Assembly (NCBI GenBank): GCA_934636305.1
Contig: CAKUAM010000023.1
Coordinates: 1-26,602, forward strand
Reading direction: 5' to 3'
DNA from: an uncultured Oscillospiraceae bacterium
GTDB lineage: Bacteria; Bacillota; Clostridia; Oscillospirales; Oscillospiraceae
Length of the DNA: 26,602 nucleotides
Position numbers and translations under genes: made by a program. The first letter of the stretch is position 1. The number at the start of each line of letters is the position of its first letter. Shown here piece after piece: positions 8,786-15,570 of this stretch. The notes under the pieces were generated by a model that saw only the letters and a list, made by a program, of their open reading frames with translations, was not told the DNA's origin and ran no database searches.

Positions 8786-10096
8786 ATGCTGGAAGTGAAG
8801 GTGATCGGCGCGGGATTGGCTGGCTGTGAGGCTGCCTGGCAGATGGCGGAACGCGGCATCCATGTGACGCTCGTGGAGATGAAGCCGCAGAAGATGACGC
8901 CGGCGCACCACTGCGCGGATTTTGCAGAGCTTGTCTGCTCAAACTCTTTGCGCGGCGATCGGCTGGAAAATGCGGTGGGACTTCTCAAGGAGGAGCTTCG
9001 CCGCCTGCACAGCCTGATTCTTGCCTGCGCAGAGGCAAACCGCGTGGAGGCCGGCGGCGCACTGGCTGTGGACCGCTATGGCTTTTCCCGTATGGTGACG
9101 GAGCGGATCCGCTCCCACCCGAATATCACGGTGGAAGAAGGCGAGGCAGCGGAGGTTCCATCTGGCCCGGTCATTGTGGCAACGGGCCCCCTGACCTCTG
9201 AGGCCATGAGCGCGGCCATTCAGAGCTATTTTGGCGGCCAGCAGTATATGAGCTTCTTTGATGCGGCTGCGCCGCTGGTGACGTTTTCCTCCATTGACAT
9301 GGATAAGGCGTGGTTTGCCTCCCGCTATGACCGCGGCGATGCAGATTATATCAACTGCGCCATGGACAAGGAGGAATATCTGGCCTTTGTCGAGGCGCTT
9401 ACAACGGCGGAGGAGGCACCCGTGCACGGCTTTGAGGACAAGCATGTCTTTGAGGGCTGCATGCCGGTGGAGGTTATGGCGCGGCGCGGTGTGGATACGC
9501 TGCGCTATGGGCCGCTGAAGCCTGTCGGGCTGAAGGACCCGAAAACCGGACGGGAGCCGTATGCCGTTGTGCAGCTGCGCAAGGACAACGCAGCGGGCTC
9601 GGTCTATAATATTGTGGGGTTCCAGACCCATCTCAAATTCCCAGAGCAAAAGCGGGTATTTTCGATGATTCCAGCGCTGCGGGAGGCGGAATTTGTCCGC
9701 TACGGCGTCATGCACCGCAATACCTTCCTGGATTCTCCGCGTCTGCTTGACCGGTATTACGCCGACCGGCGCGACCCGCTGGTTGCGTTTGCCGGGCAGA
9801 TGACCGGCGTGGAGGGGTATGTGGAGTCCACAGCGTCCGGCTATCTGGCGGGCGCGGCAATGGCAGCAAAGCTGAAGGGCCAGCCGTTGCCGGAGTTTTC
9901 GCGCGAGACGGCGATCGGTGCGCTGGCTGCTTATATTTCAGACGAAAGCGTCGTCTCGTTCCAGCCGATGAACGTTAATTTCGGCATCCTCACACCGCTT
10001 GACCACCGGGTAAAGGGAAAGGCCAATAAAAATCTTGCCATTGCGCAGCGGTCGCTGGCGCTGATCGATGCGATGGCCGGGCAGGAGGATACATAA
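8786..10096 (+). CDS. trmFO: Methylenetetrahydrofolate-tRNA-(uracil-54-C5)-methyltransferase TrmFO
   Basis: FAD- and folate-dependent enzyme that makes ribothymidine (m5U54) in the tRNA T-loop. It has 436 residues, the normal length. The FAD dinucleotide-binding loop GAGLAG is at 8-13. The conserved block FAELVCSNSLRGDRLENA (47-64) contains Cys51 and FEGCMPVEVMA contains Cys225, matching the two functional cysteines of B. subtilis TrmFO. The C-terminal GQMTGVEGYVESTASG is the FAD-adenine contact region. It begins 26 bases after topA with AGAAAGGAA upstream; topA-trmFO linkage is frequent in Firmicutes. The stop codon touches the plsX start. Confidence 0.96.
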   Translation: MLEVKVIGAGLAGCEAAWQMAERGIHVTLVEMKPQKMTPAHHCADFAELVCSNSLRGDRLENAVGLLKEELRRLHSLILACAEANRVEAGGALAVDRYGFSRMVTERIRSHPNITVEEGEAAEVPSGPVIVATGPLTSEAMSAAIQSYFGGQQYMSFFDAAAPLVTFSSIDMDKAWFASRYDRGDADYINCAMDKEEYLAFVEALTTAEEAPVHGFEDKHVFEGCMPVEVMARRGVDTLRYGPLKPVGLKDPKTGREPYAVVQLRKDNAAGSVYNIVGFQTHLKFPEQKRVFSMIPALREAEFVRYGVMHRNTFLDSPRLLDRYYADRRDPLVAFAGQMTGVEGYVESTASGYLAGAAMAAKLKGQPLPEFSRETAIGALAAYISDESVVSFQPMNVNFGILTPLDHRVKGKANKNLAIAQRSLALIDAMAGQEDT

Positions 10097-11122
10097 ATGA
10101 GGATTCTTGTAGACGCAATGGGCGGCGATCACGCACCCGACCAGATTGCGCTGGGAGCCATTTGGGCTGCGCGCGATTTTGGCTGTGAGGTTGTGCTGGT
10201 CGGTCGCGGTGAGGCCATTTTGCAGGCACTCAAAAATCAGGGGATCGAGACACTTCCGAAGGGGGTGGAGATTGCCAACGCGGATGATGTGGTAGACATG
10301 CATGACGACCCTGCGGCAGTGCTCAGAAAGCGGGCGGACTCGTCCATGGTTGTGGGACTGCATATGCTCAAGGATGGCGGCGGCGACGCATTTGTCTCTG
10401 CCGGTTCTACCGGCGCGCTTTTGTCTGCCGCAACGCTGACAGTGCGCCGCGTCAAGGGGATCCGCCGTGCGGCCATGGGGCCGCAGATCCCAACAAAGGA
10501 CGGCGGACAGGCTGTTCTGATTGACTGCGGCGCGACGGCGGACTGCACGCCGGAATTTTTGCTGCAGTTTGCATTTATGGGCTCGTATTATGCCGAGAAG
10601 GTGCTGAAGATCGCGCAGCCGCGCGTGGCGCTTTTGAATATCGGTGCGGAGGACAGCAAGGGCGGGGAGCTGCAGAAGGCGGCATATGCGCTGCTGCAGA
10701 AGGCCGGCGAAGAAGGGCGCATCAATTTTACCGGCAATATCGAGGCGCGTGATGTGCCGCTGGGCGGTGCGGACGTGGTTGTTGCCGACGGATTTTCGGG
10801 AAACATTCTGCTCAAGGGAATCGAAGGCACGGCCGTGTTCCTGAGCGCGATGATGAAGCAGATGTTCAAAAAGAATATCCTGACCAAGCTTGCGGCGCTT
10901 TGCTGCAAGGACGGAATTACGGAATTTAAGAAAAAGATGGATTACCGCGAAATTGGCGGCACAGCGATGATTGGCCTTAATAAGCCGGTAATCAAGGCGC
11001 ACGGCTCGTCCGACGCGCTGGCCATCCGCAATGCGATCCGACAGGCAATCGGAGCTGTGGAGGCCGATATCGCCGGGATGCTGGCGGCCAATATGGAGCA
11101 TATGATCGTACCAAAGGAGTGA
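10097..11122 (+). CDS. plsX: Phosphate acyltransferase PlsX
   Basis: Converts acyl-ACP and inorganic phosphate to acyl-phosphate, the acyl donor for PlsY in the first step of phospholipid synthesis; it is a peripheral membrane enzyme. It has 341 residues. It starts MRILVDAMGGDHAP, the invariant family signature, followed by GSTGALLSAATL, NIGAEDSKG and the block VVVADGFSGNILLKGIEG. The ATG directly abuts the trmFO stop, and AGGAGG (10083-10088) lies inside the end of trmFO, so translation is coupled. The usual acpP is not found between plsX and rnc. Co-transcription with rnc is likely (4-base gap). Confidence 0.96.
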   Translation: MRILVDAMGGDHAPDQIALGAIWAARDFGCEVVLVGRGEAILQALKNQGIETLPKGVEIANADDVVDMHDDPAAVLRKRADSSMVVGLHMLKDGGGDAFVSAGSTGALLSAATLTVRRVKGIRRAAMGPQIPTKDGGQAVLIDCGATADCTPEFLLQFAFMGSYYAEKVLKIAQPRVALLNIGAEDSKGGELQKAAYALLQKAGEEGRINFTGNIEARDVPLGGADVVVADGFSGNILLKGIEGTAVFLSAMMKQMFKKNILTKLAALCCKDGITEFKKKMDYREIGGTAMIGLNKPVIKAHGSSDALAIRNAIRQAIGAVEADIAGMLAANMEHMIVPKE

Positions 11123-11126
11123 AACC

Positions 11127-11813
11127 ATGCTGCATGAACTCGAAGCTGGGCTGGGATACACGTTTCAGGATCCGTCGATCCTCACAAACGCGCTGACGCA
11201 CAGCTCCTATGCCAATGAAAATCGCGAACGCGGCCTGCGGGACAATGAACGTCTGGAATTTCTGGGCGATTCGATTCTGGGCTTTGTTGTGGCGGATTAT
11301 CTGTATCGGAATTTTCCGGATAAGCCGGAAGGGGAGCTGACAAGAATCCGCGCGGATCTGGTCTGCGAAAAGAACCTGGCCCGTGCGGCCGCAACGGTCC
11401 GGCTGGGAAGTTTTCTGCTGCTGGGCCATGGCGAGGAGCATGGCGGCGGCCGCAAGCGCGATTCCATTGTCTCCGACGCCATGGAGTCCGTCATTGCTGC
11501 AAGCTATATGGATGGCGGCTTTGAAGCGGCCAAGGGCATTATTGACCGGCTGATTCTCTGCGATGTGCCGTCGGGCAAGCCGCATAATTTTGACTATAAG
11601 ACGGCGCTGCAGGAGTTGGTGCAGCGGAAAAAGGATCAGGTGCTGCATTATGCGCTAGTCGGTGAGTCCGGCCCGGATCACGATAAGAAATTCGAAGTTG
11701 AGGTGCTGCTCAACGGCGGGCGCTGCGGTGTGGGTACCGGCAGCAGCAAGAAGCGGGCTGAACAGGCGGCAGCGGCAGCAGCGATTGACGCGCTGTTCCC
11801 AGGAGAGCTGTAA
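11127..11813 (+). CDS. rnc: Ribonuclease III
   Basis: Double-strand-specific endoribonuclease that processes rRNA precursors and structured mRNAs. It has 228 residues. The catalytic domain signature NERLEFLGDSILGF (40-53) carries Glu41, Glu44 and Asp48. SDAMESVIAASY (116-127) carries Asp117 and Glu120, so all four Mg2+ ligands expected from E. coli RNase III are present. A C-terminal double-stranded RNA-binding domain (about 155-225) ends with GTGSSKKRAEQAAAAAAIDAL. AAAGGAG lies just before the ATG. It is the last gene of the plus-strand housekeeping run and is followed by a strong perfect inverted repeat. Confidence 0.96.
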   Translation: MLHELEAGLGYTFQDPSILTNALTHSSYANENRERGLRDNERLEFLGDSILGFVVADYLYRNFPDKPEGELTRIRADLVCEKNLARAAATVRLGSFLLLGHGEEHGGGRKRDSIVSDAMESVIAASYMDGGFEAAKGIIDRLILCDVPSGKPHNFDYKTALQELVQRKKDQVLHYALVGESGPDHDKKFEVEVLLNGGRCGVGTGSSKKRAEQAAAAAAIDALFPGEL

Positions 11814-11826
11814 AAACGTGAAATCA

Positions 11827-11852
11827 GAGCCTGGGCCAGCTGGCCCAGGCTC
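11827..11852 (+). terminator. Perfect hairpin after rnc without a U-tract
   Basis: The arms GAGCCTGGGCCA and TGGCCCAGGCTC flank GC at the centre. It begins 13 bases after the rnc stop. There is no run of U, so it may stabilise the 3' end or be a weak terminator rather than a classic one. Confidence 0.5.
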
Positions 11853-12051
11853 GTGTATTTGGAAAATGCCTCCGGCGGCGCGTCAGAAGCGAGCATGACA
11901 GAACAAGCTGCCGTAAACGATGATGGCAGTTACGTTATAATGACTGCCACAAATCCGTCCTGCGGAAGAAATCTGCCATGCAGTATGGATTTGCATGGGA
12001 CTTCCATGTGTGTGGAAGAGATCCGGGAAAATTGAGATTTTCTGATAAATT

Positions 12052-12087
12052 CAGGCGCAGAGGCCGACTGGCCTCTGCGCCTGTTTT
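12052..12087 (+). terminator. Intrinsic terminator of the rnc operon or of a small RNA
   Basis: A 14-bp perfect stem (CAGGCGCAGAGGCC / GGCCTCTGCGCCTG) with loop GACT is followed at once by TTTT. It lies between convergent transcription units and could also slow minus-strand transcripts. Confidence 0.85.
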
Positions 12088-12169
12088 GAATCGGAAGGAT
12101 AAAATTCAGATACACCCTAGGTGTCCAACTTCATTTTACAATCGACCTAAAGATAAAATATGGAGATTT

Positions 12170-12682
12170 TTACAGAATGGAAATCTGACACATCTTCATC
12201 GCCTGCAGCGCATTTTTGTGGCTTTCCGGCGTAACGCCGGCGCAGCAATCGGCGCGGACAGCTACTGGGATTTCCGGCAGTGCAGCTTTGATGAGCATTG
12301 CGTTTGAAATGACGCAGATATCTGTGCAGAGCCCGACCAGCTCAATATGCTGCAGGTCTGGCAGCGTCTGCAGATAAGCGGCCAGCTCCATCGAGCCGAA
12401 GCCTGGCTTATTGAACACGGGAGCAGCATCCACGGGCAAGGACGCGTCGATCTCCCAGCCGTCTGTGTTCTCCAGACAGTGCGGCACAGGGAGGTTCCGC
12501 CCCTCCTGTGTGGACAGATAGTCAGCATGGTGCGTATCACGCGTGAAAACGATGTGCTCACCGGCTGCGCGTGCCTGCTGCAGACGGCGGGCAACCTTCG
12601 GTAAAACAGAAACGGCTTCTGCGGTGCCGAGCGCACCGTCGATAAAATCCTTCTGCATGTCGATAATTACAAGAACATTCAT
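12170..12682 (-). CDS. Nicotinamidase/isochorismatase-family cysteine hydrolase
   Basis: A 170-residue cytoplasmic cysteine hydrolase, most likely nicotinamidase (nicotinamide to nicotinate plus ammonia, NAD salvage). The catalytic triad is visible as Asp8 (VIIDMQKDF), Lys92 (FNKPGFG) and Cys123 (GLCTDICV). Metal ligands fit Asp49 and His51 in TRDTHHADY and His68 in VPHC, the arrangement of PncA-type enzymes. The ATG at 12682 is preferred over an upstream in-frame ATG because AAAGGAGG lies eight bases before it and homologues start at this Ile/Asp block. It is divergent from the marR operon. Another amide or an isochorismatase-like substrate cannot be excluded. Confidence 0.87.
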   Translation of the reverse strand: MNVLVIIDMQKDFIDGALGTAEAVSVLPKVARRLQQARAAGEHIVFTRDTHHADYLSTQEGRNLPVPHCLENTDGWEIDASLPVDAAPVFNKPGFGSMELAAYLQTLPDLQHIELVGLCTDICVISNAMLIKAALPEIPVAVRADCCAGVTPESHKNALQAMKMCQISIL

Positions 12683-12707
12683 GGTGTAAGCCTCCTTTGT
12701 GCAAAGG

Positions 12708-12716
12708 ATTATAGCA
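12708..12716 (-). promoter_or_regulatory. Extended -10 promoter of the nicotinamidase gene
   Basis: The minus strand reads TGCTATAAT at 12716-12708, an extended -10 element. The -35 position shows only GTGCAA, which is weak. The spacing to the ATG at 12682 is appropriate. Confidence 0.5.
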
Positions 12717-12745
12717 CATTTGCCTGCAGATTGCACAGAAAAATC

Positions 12746-12774
12746 TTGACAGTCGGCGATGGACGCACTATACT
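12746..12774 (+). promoter_or_regulatory. Promoter of the marR-synthase-dehydrogenase operon
   Basis: Perfect TTGACA (12746-12751), a 17-bp spacer, then TATACT (12769-12774). The predicted start is near 12781, inside the inverted repeat described next. Confidence 0.82.
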
Positions 12775-12779
12775 ATGCA

Positions 12780-12801
12780 TTATTTAAAAAATTTTAAGTA
12801 A
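12780..12801. promoter_or_regulatory. Candidate MarR operator (22-bp inverted repeat)
   Basis: The arms TTATTTAAAA and TTTTAAGTAA are complementary except for one position and are separated by AA. The site covers the predicted start, five bases after the -10 box and 15 bases before the marR ATG. The position suits autorepression by a dimeric MarR protein. This is inferred from symmetry and location only. Confidence 0.6.
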
Positions 12802-12816
12802 TCAAGGGGCGAGGCT

Positions 12817-13236
12817 ATGCTTTCAGAAGCCATTGCGCAGCTTTTCAGAAAATACCGGCTGCTCTGCTATCGGCAGCTGTTTGCGTCCATCCGGGAAAAG
12901 GACGGCAGCCTGAGCGCAACGGAGGCGTTTTCGGCGGATATTATCCATCTGCTGGGGCATCCGACGATTTCGCAGTTTGCCGCCACAATCGGGATCTCGC
13001 AGCCAAACGCTACCTATAAGGTCAACCAGCTGGCGGCGAAGGGGTATGTGGCCAAGCATGTGCCGGAGCGCGACCGGAGGGAGATCGTTCTGGAGGTCTC
13101 AGAGAAGTTTTCTGCGTATTTTAACGAAAATGAAGAAGAACTGAAAAAGCAGGCCGCAGCGCTGCGCGAGCAGTTTGCACCGGAGGAACTGGAGACAGCG
13201 GATCGGGTGCTGCGCGCGCTGGATGGGCTGATCTGA
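12817..13236 (+). CDS. MarR-family transcriptional regulator
   Basis: A 139-residue dimeric winged-helix regulator, normally a repressor that is released from DNA by small aromatic or lipid-like ligands. Helical dimerisation segments lie at about 1-40 and 105-139. The winged helix is at about 45-100, with the recognition region ISQFAATIGISQPNATYKVN and the wing HVPERDRREIVLEV, where the D-R-R of the MarR wing is conserved. The start has GGGGCGAGG just before it. It is the first gene of an operon, its stop overlaps the next start region, and an inverted repeat covers its promoter, so it probably controls itself and the two enzymes behind it. The ligand is unknown; a fatty-acyl compound would fit the enzymes. 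Confidence 0.88.
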   Translation: MLSEAIAQLFRKYRLLCYRQLFASIREKDGSLSATEAFSADIIHLLGHPTISQFAATIGISQPNATYKVNQLAAKGYVAKHVPERDRREIVLEVSEKFSAYFNENEEELKKQAAALREQFAPEELETADRVLRALDGLI

Positions 13237-13250
13237 TGGAGGAAAAACAT

Positions 13251-14438
13251 ATGGACATCTTTGAAAAATGTTATCAGCGGTATATGCAGGATGAGGTGCG
13301 GGAGCTTGGGATCTATCCCTATTTTCATGCGCTGGAATCCAAGCAGGATACCGAGGTCATCATGGAGGGCAAGCGCCGGATCATGCTGGGCTCCAACAAT
13401 TATCTCGGCCTGACAACAAATCCCGAAGTGATTGAGGCCGGGGTGGAGGCGTATCGCGCATTGGGTTCCGGCTGCTCCGGCTCCCGGTTCCTCAATGGCA
13501 CGCTGAAGCTGCATCTGGAGCTGGAGGAGGAGCTTGCAAAATTCCTGCGCAAGGATGCGGTTGTGACGTTCTCAACTGGCTTCCAGTCCAATCTTGGCAT
13601 CATCAGCGCCATTGTCGGCATGCACGATTATGTCATTATGGACCGGGAGAATCATGCCAGCTTGTATGATGGCTGCCGTCTGTCGTATGGCAAGATGCTG
13701 CGCTTCCAGCATAATGACATGGCAGATCTGGAGAAGAAGCTGCAGAAGGTGCCCGATTCGTGCGGCTGCCTGATTGTGACGGACGGCGTATTCTCCATGG
13801 GCGGCGACATTGCCAACCTTCCGGAGATCTGCGCGCTGGCGCGCAAATATGGCGCGCGCGTGATGGTCGACGATGCGCACGGTCTTGGCGTAATCGGCGA
13901 GGGCGGCCGCGGCACGGCAAGCTATTATGGACTGGAGGATGAGATTGATATCTACATGGGCACGTTCTCCAAGTCGCTGGCCTCGCTCGGCGGCTATATG
14001 GCGACCAGCGCCCGGGTGGCGGATTATGTGCGCCACTGCTCACGGCCGTTCATGTTCTCTGCCTCTATCCCGCCGGCGAACGCGGCTGCTGCGCTGGCCG
14101 CGCTGCGGTATATGGAAAAGCACCCGGAGATTGTGACCAATCTGCAGGACAACGCACGTTATATGCGCCGGCTGCTGCAGGAGCGCAAGATCAAAATGCG
14201 CCCGTCCAACGGTGACTGCATCCCGATCATTCCGATCTATACATATGAGCCGATCCCGACGCTGACAATTGCCAAGGATCTGTATGAAAACGGCGTCTAT
14301 GTCAACTCGTCCCTGCCGCCCGCAGCTGCGCCGCACGAGTGCCTGCTGCGCACGAGCCTGATGGCGACGCATACGCACGCGCTCATTGAAGAAGCAGTCA
14401 ACACCATTGCGGAGGTTCTGGGGAGGTATGACCTGTGA
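13251..14438 (+). CDS. Alpha-oxoamine synthase, serine palmitoyltransferase-like
   Basis: A 395-residue PLP enzyme of fold type I that condenses an amino acid with an acyl thioester, losing CO2. PLP residues: Lys241 (GTFSKSLAS, Schiff base), His135 (DRENHAS, stacking), Asp207 and His210 (VDDAHG), and substrate carboxylate Arg367 (CLLRTSLMATHT). The N-terminal block GIYPYFHALESKQDTEVIM and GSGCSGSRFLNGTLKLHLEL read like bacterial serine palmitoyltransferases rather than BioF or 2-amino-3-ketobutyrate ligase. No tdh or bio genes are nearby. An SDR overlaps its end. ATG 13251 is chosen because GGAGG lies eight bases upstream; ATG 13236 overlaps the marR stop and is the alternative. The subfamily assignment is from memory of family patterns, so substrate choice (Ser, Gly, Ala or another) remains open. 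Confidence 0.85.
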   Translation: MDIFEKCYQRYMQDEVRELGIYPYFHALESKQDTEVIMEGKRRIMLGSNNYLGLTTNPEVIEAGVEAYRALGSGCSGSRFLNGTLKLHLELEEELAKFLRKDAVVTFSTGFQSNLGIISAIVGMHDYVIMDRENHASLYDGCRLSYGKMLRFQHNDMADLEKKLQKVPDSCGCLIVTDGVFSMGGDIANLPEICALARKYGARVMVDDAHGLGVIGEGGRGTASYYGLEDEIDIYMGTFSKSLASLGGYMATSARVADYVRHCSRPFMFSASIPPANAAAALAALRYMEKHPEIVTNLQDNARYMRRLLQERKIKMRPSNGDCIPIIPIYTYEPIPTLTIAKDLYENGVYVNSSLPPAAAPHECLLRTSLMATHTHALIEEAVNTIAEVLGRYDL

Positions 14439-15226
14439 GCAAGGTTTGCATCATTACAGGCGGAACGTCCGGCATTGGCCTTTGCACGGCAAAGGCCATG
14501 CAGACAAAGGGCTATACCGTCTATGAACTCTCCCGCCGCGCACAGGGCGCAGAGGGGCTGCATCATATTGTGGCGGATGTGACGAAGGAAGATACGATTG
14601 CCGCTGCGCTCACGCAGATCCTGCAGCAGGAGGATCATATTGATGTGCTGATCAACAACGCTGGCTTTGGAATCTCCGGTGCGGTTGAGTTCACGGACAC
14701 GCAGACGGCGCAGCGTCAGCTGGATGTCAATTTCTTCGGCATGGTGCGTATGTGCCGGCAGGTGCTGCCCATTATGCGCCGGCAGGGCTATGGCAGGATT
14801 GTCAATCTCAGCTCTGTGGCGGGGGCGATTGCGATCCCGTTCCAGGCGTACTATTCTGCCAGCAAGGCGGCCATCAATTCCTATTCCATGGCCCTTCGCA
14901 ACGAGGTCAAGCCCTTCGGCGTGCAGGTGTGCTGCGTGCAGCCGGGCGATATCCGCACGGGCTTTACTGCGGCGCGGGAAAAGAATCTTGAAGGAGACGA
15001 TGTTTATCATGGCCGCATTGCACGGTCCGTCGCGGGCATGGAGCGCGACGAGCAGACCGGCATGACGCCGGAAAAGGCGGGGGCGTTTGTTGCGCGCGTG
15101 GCATCGCGCAGAGGCAACCGGCCTGTCAATACCATTGGTCTGGCGTATAAATTCTTCTGCGTGCTGGCCAAGCTTCTGCCGGCCAAGCTGCTATATTTCC
15201 TGGTGGGGATCATCTATGCAAGATAA
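14435..15226 (+). CDS. Short-chain dehydrogenase/reductase, candidate 3-ketosphinganine reductase
   Basis: A 263-residue classical SDR. The NAD(P) loop TGGTSGIG is at 9-15, NNAG at 74-77, catalytic Ser127 in NLSSVAG and Tyr140-x3-Lys144 in YYSASKAA. The C terminus (about 235-263) is unusually hydrophobic (YKFFCVLAKLLPAKLLYFLVGII) and could hold the enzyme on the membrane. This is a trait of lipid-handling SDRs such as 3-ketodihydrosphingosine reductase, which reduces the product of serine palmitoyltransferase. The start is a GTG overlapping the synthase TGA by four bases, with GGGAGG eight bases upstream, so the two proteins are translationally coupled. An ordinary ketone substrate is possible; the pairing with the synthase is the main argument. 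Confidence 0.85.
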   Translation: MSKVCIITGGTSGIGLCTAKAMQTKGYTVYELSRRAQGAEGLHHIVADVTKEDTIAAALTQILQQEDHIDVLINNAGFGISGAVEFTDTQTAQRQLDVNFFGMVRMCRQVLPIMRRQGYGRIVNLSSVAGAIAIPFQAYYSASKAAINSYSMALRNEVKPFGVQVCCVQPGDIRTGFTAAREKNLEGDDVYHGRIARSVAGMERDEQTGMTPEKAGAFVARVASRRGNRPVNTIGLAYKFFCVLAKLLPAKLLYFLVGIIYAR

Positions 15227-15323
15227 TCGGCAAGCGCGGGCGCCCTTATCCGCTGACGCAAACCAGGACAAATATAAAAACGTGTGATAGAAGGAAGAAA
15301 ATCTGAATTGGAGATTGGTTCAG

Positions 15324-15518
15324 ATGGAGAGAAAGAGAAGAATCAGCGCAATATGGATTGCCGTACTGCTCCTGTTGGCGCTCGCAGTGACTGCGGACAC
15401 CCTGACAGGCACTATGACACTCGGAGGCAACGGAGGAAGCATTCGGCTGTTTCTTGTGACGGCGGATGGGTGGAAGCCGCTTGGCGCTGCGCGGGAGCTG
15501 TGCGAACAATCGGTATAA
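15324..15518 (+). CDS. Possible small membrane-anchored protein, function unknown
   Basis: A 64-residue reading frame not recognised as any family. It starts MERKRRISAIWIAVLLLLAL, a basic N terminus followed by one hydrophobic helix (about 8-28), then a short polar domain containing GGNGGSIRLFLVTADGWKPLG. GGAG lies about ten bases before the ATG, and a strong bidirectional terminator follows its stop closely. It is 97 bases after the SDR and may belong to the same transcript. Codon use is ordinary for the window. Because it is short and unknown, it may not be a real gene. Confidence 0.4.
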   Translation: MERKRRISAIWIAVLLLLALAVTADTLTGTMTLGGNGGSIRLFLVTADGWKPLGAARELCEQSV

Positions 15519-15529
15519 AGATGCAAAAG

Positions 15530-15561
15530 AAAAGAGCCACTCCGGCAGGAATGGCTCTTTT
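15530..15561. terminator. Bidirectional intrinsic terminator
   Basis: The arms AAAAGAGCCA and TGGCTCTTTT, with an inner TCC/GGA extension around GGCA, give A-runs and T-runs on both sides. It sits between the convergent small gene and the YesL-like gene and can end both. Confidence 0.85.
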
Positions 15562-15570
15562 CCTTTGCGT

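Larger units (their letters stand above)
11814..12169. other. Hairpin-rich intergenic stretch between rnc and the nicotinamidase gene
   Basis: No convincing gene was found. It holds a series of self-complementary stems: a 12-bp perfect arm pair at 11827-11852; GGCAGT/ACTGCC at 11925-11930 and 11943-11948; TCCG/CGGA at 11954-11966; CCATGCA/TGCATGG at 11976-11998; CTTCCA/TGGAAG at 12001-12018; and the terminator at 12052-12087. The last 80 bases (12090-12169) are AT-rich with no clear feature. The series could be the rnc 3' UTR or a separate small RNA. A TATAAT at 11936-11941 has no good -35 box. Confidence 0.5.

Noticed and set aside
11853..12035. A 60-codon plus-strand frame starting at GTG in the rnc downstream region
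   Set aside because: No ribosome site, no recognisable composition, and it runs through several hairpin arms; a structured non-coding role is more likely.
12090..12169. A second terminator for the nicotinamidase gene from the short ACACC/GGTGT pair at 12112-12124
   Set aside because: The stem is only five pairs with a three-base loop and has no T-run on the minus strand.
13251..14438. Assignment as 2-amino-3-ketobutyrate CoA ligase (kbl) or BioF
   Set aside because: The fold is shared, but the N-terminal blocks and the CLLRTSLMATHT region fit the serine palmitoyltransferase branch better, and there is no tdh or biotin gene nearby. It is kept as an alternative, not the main call.
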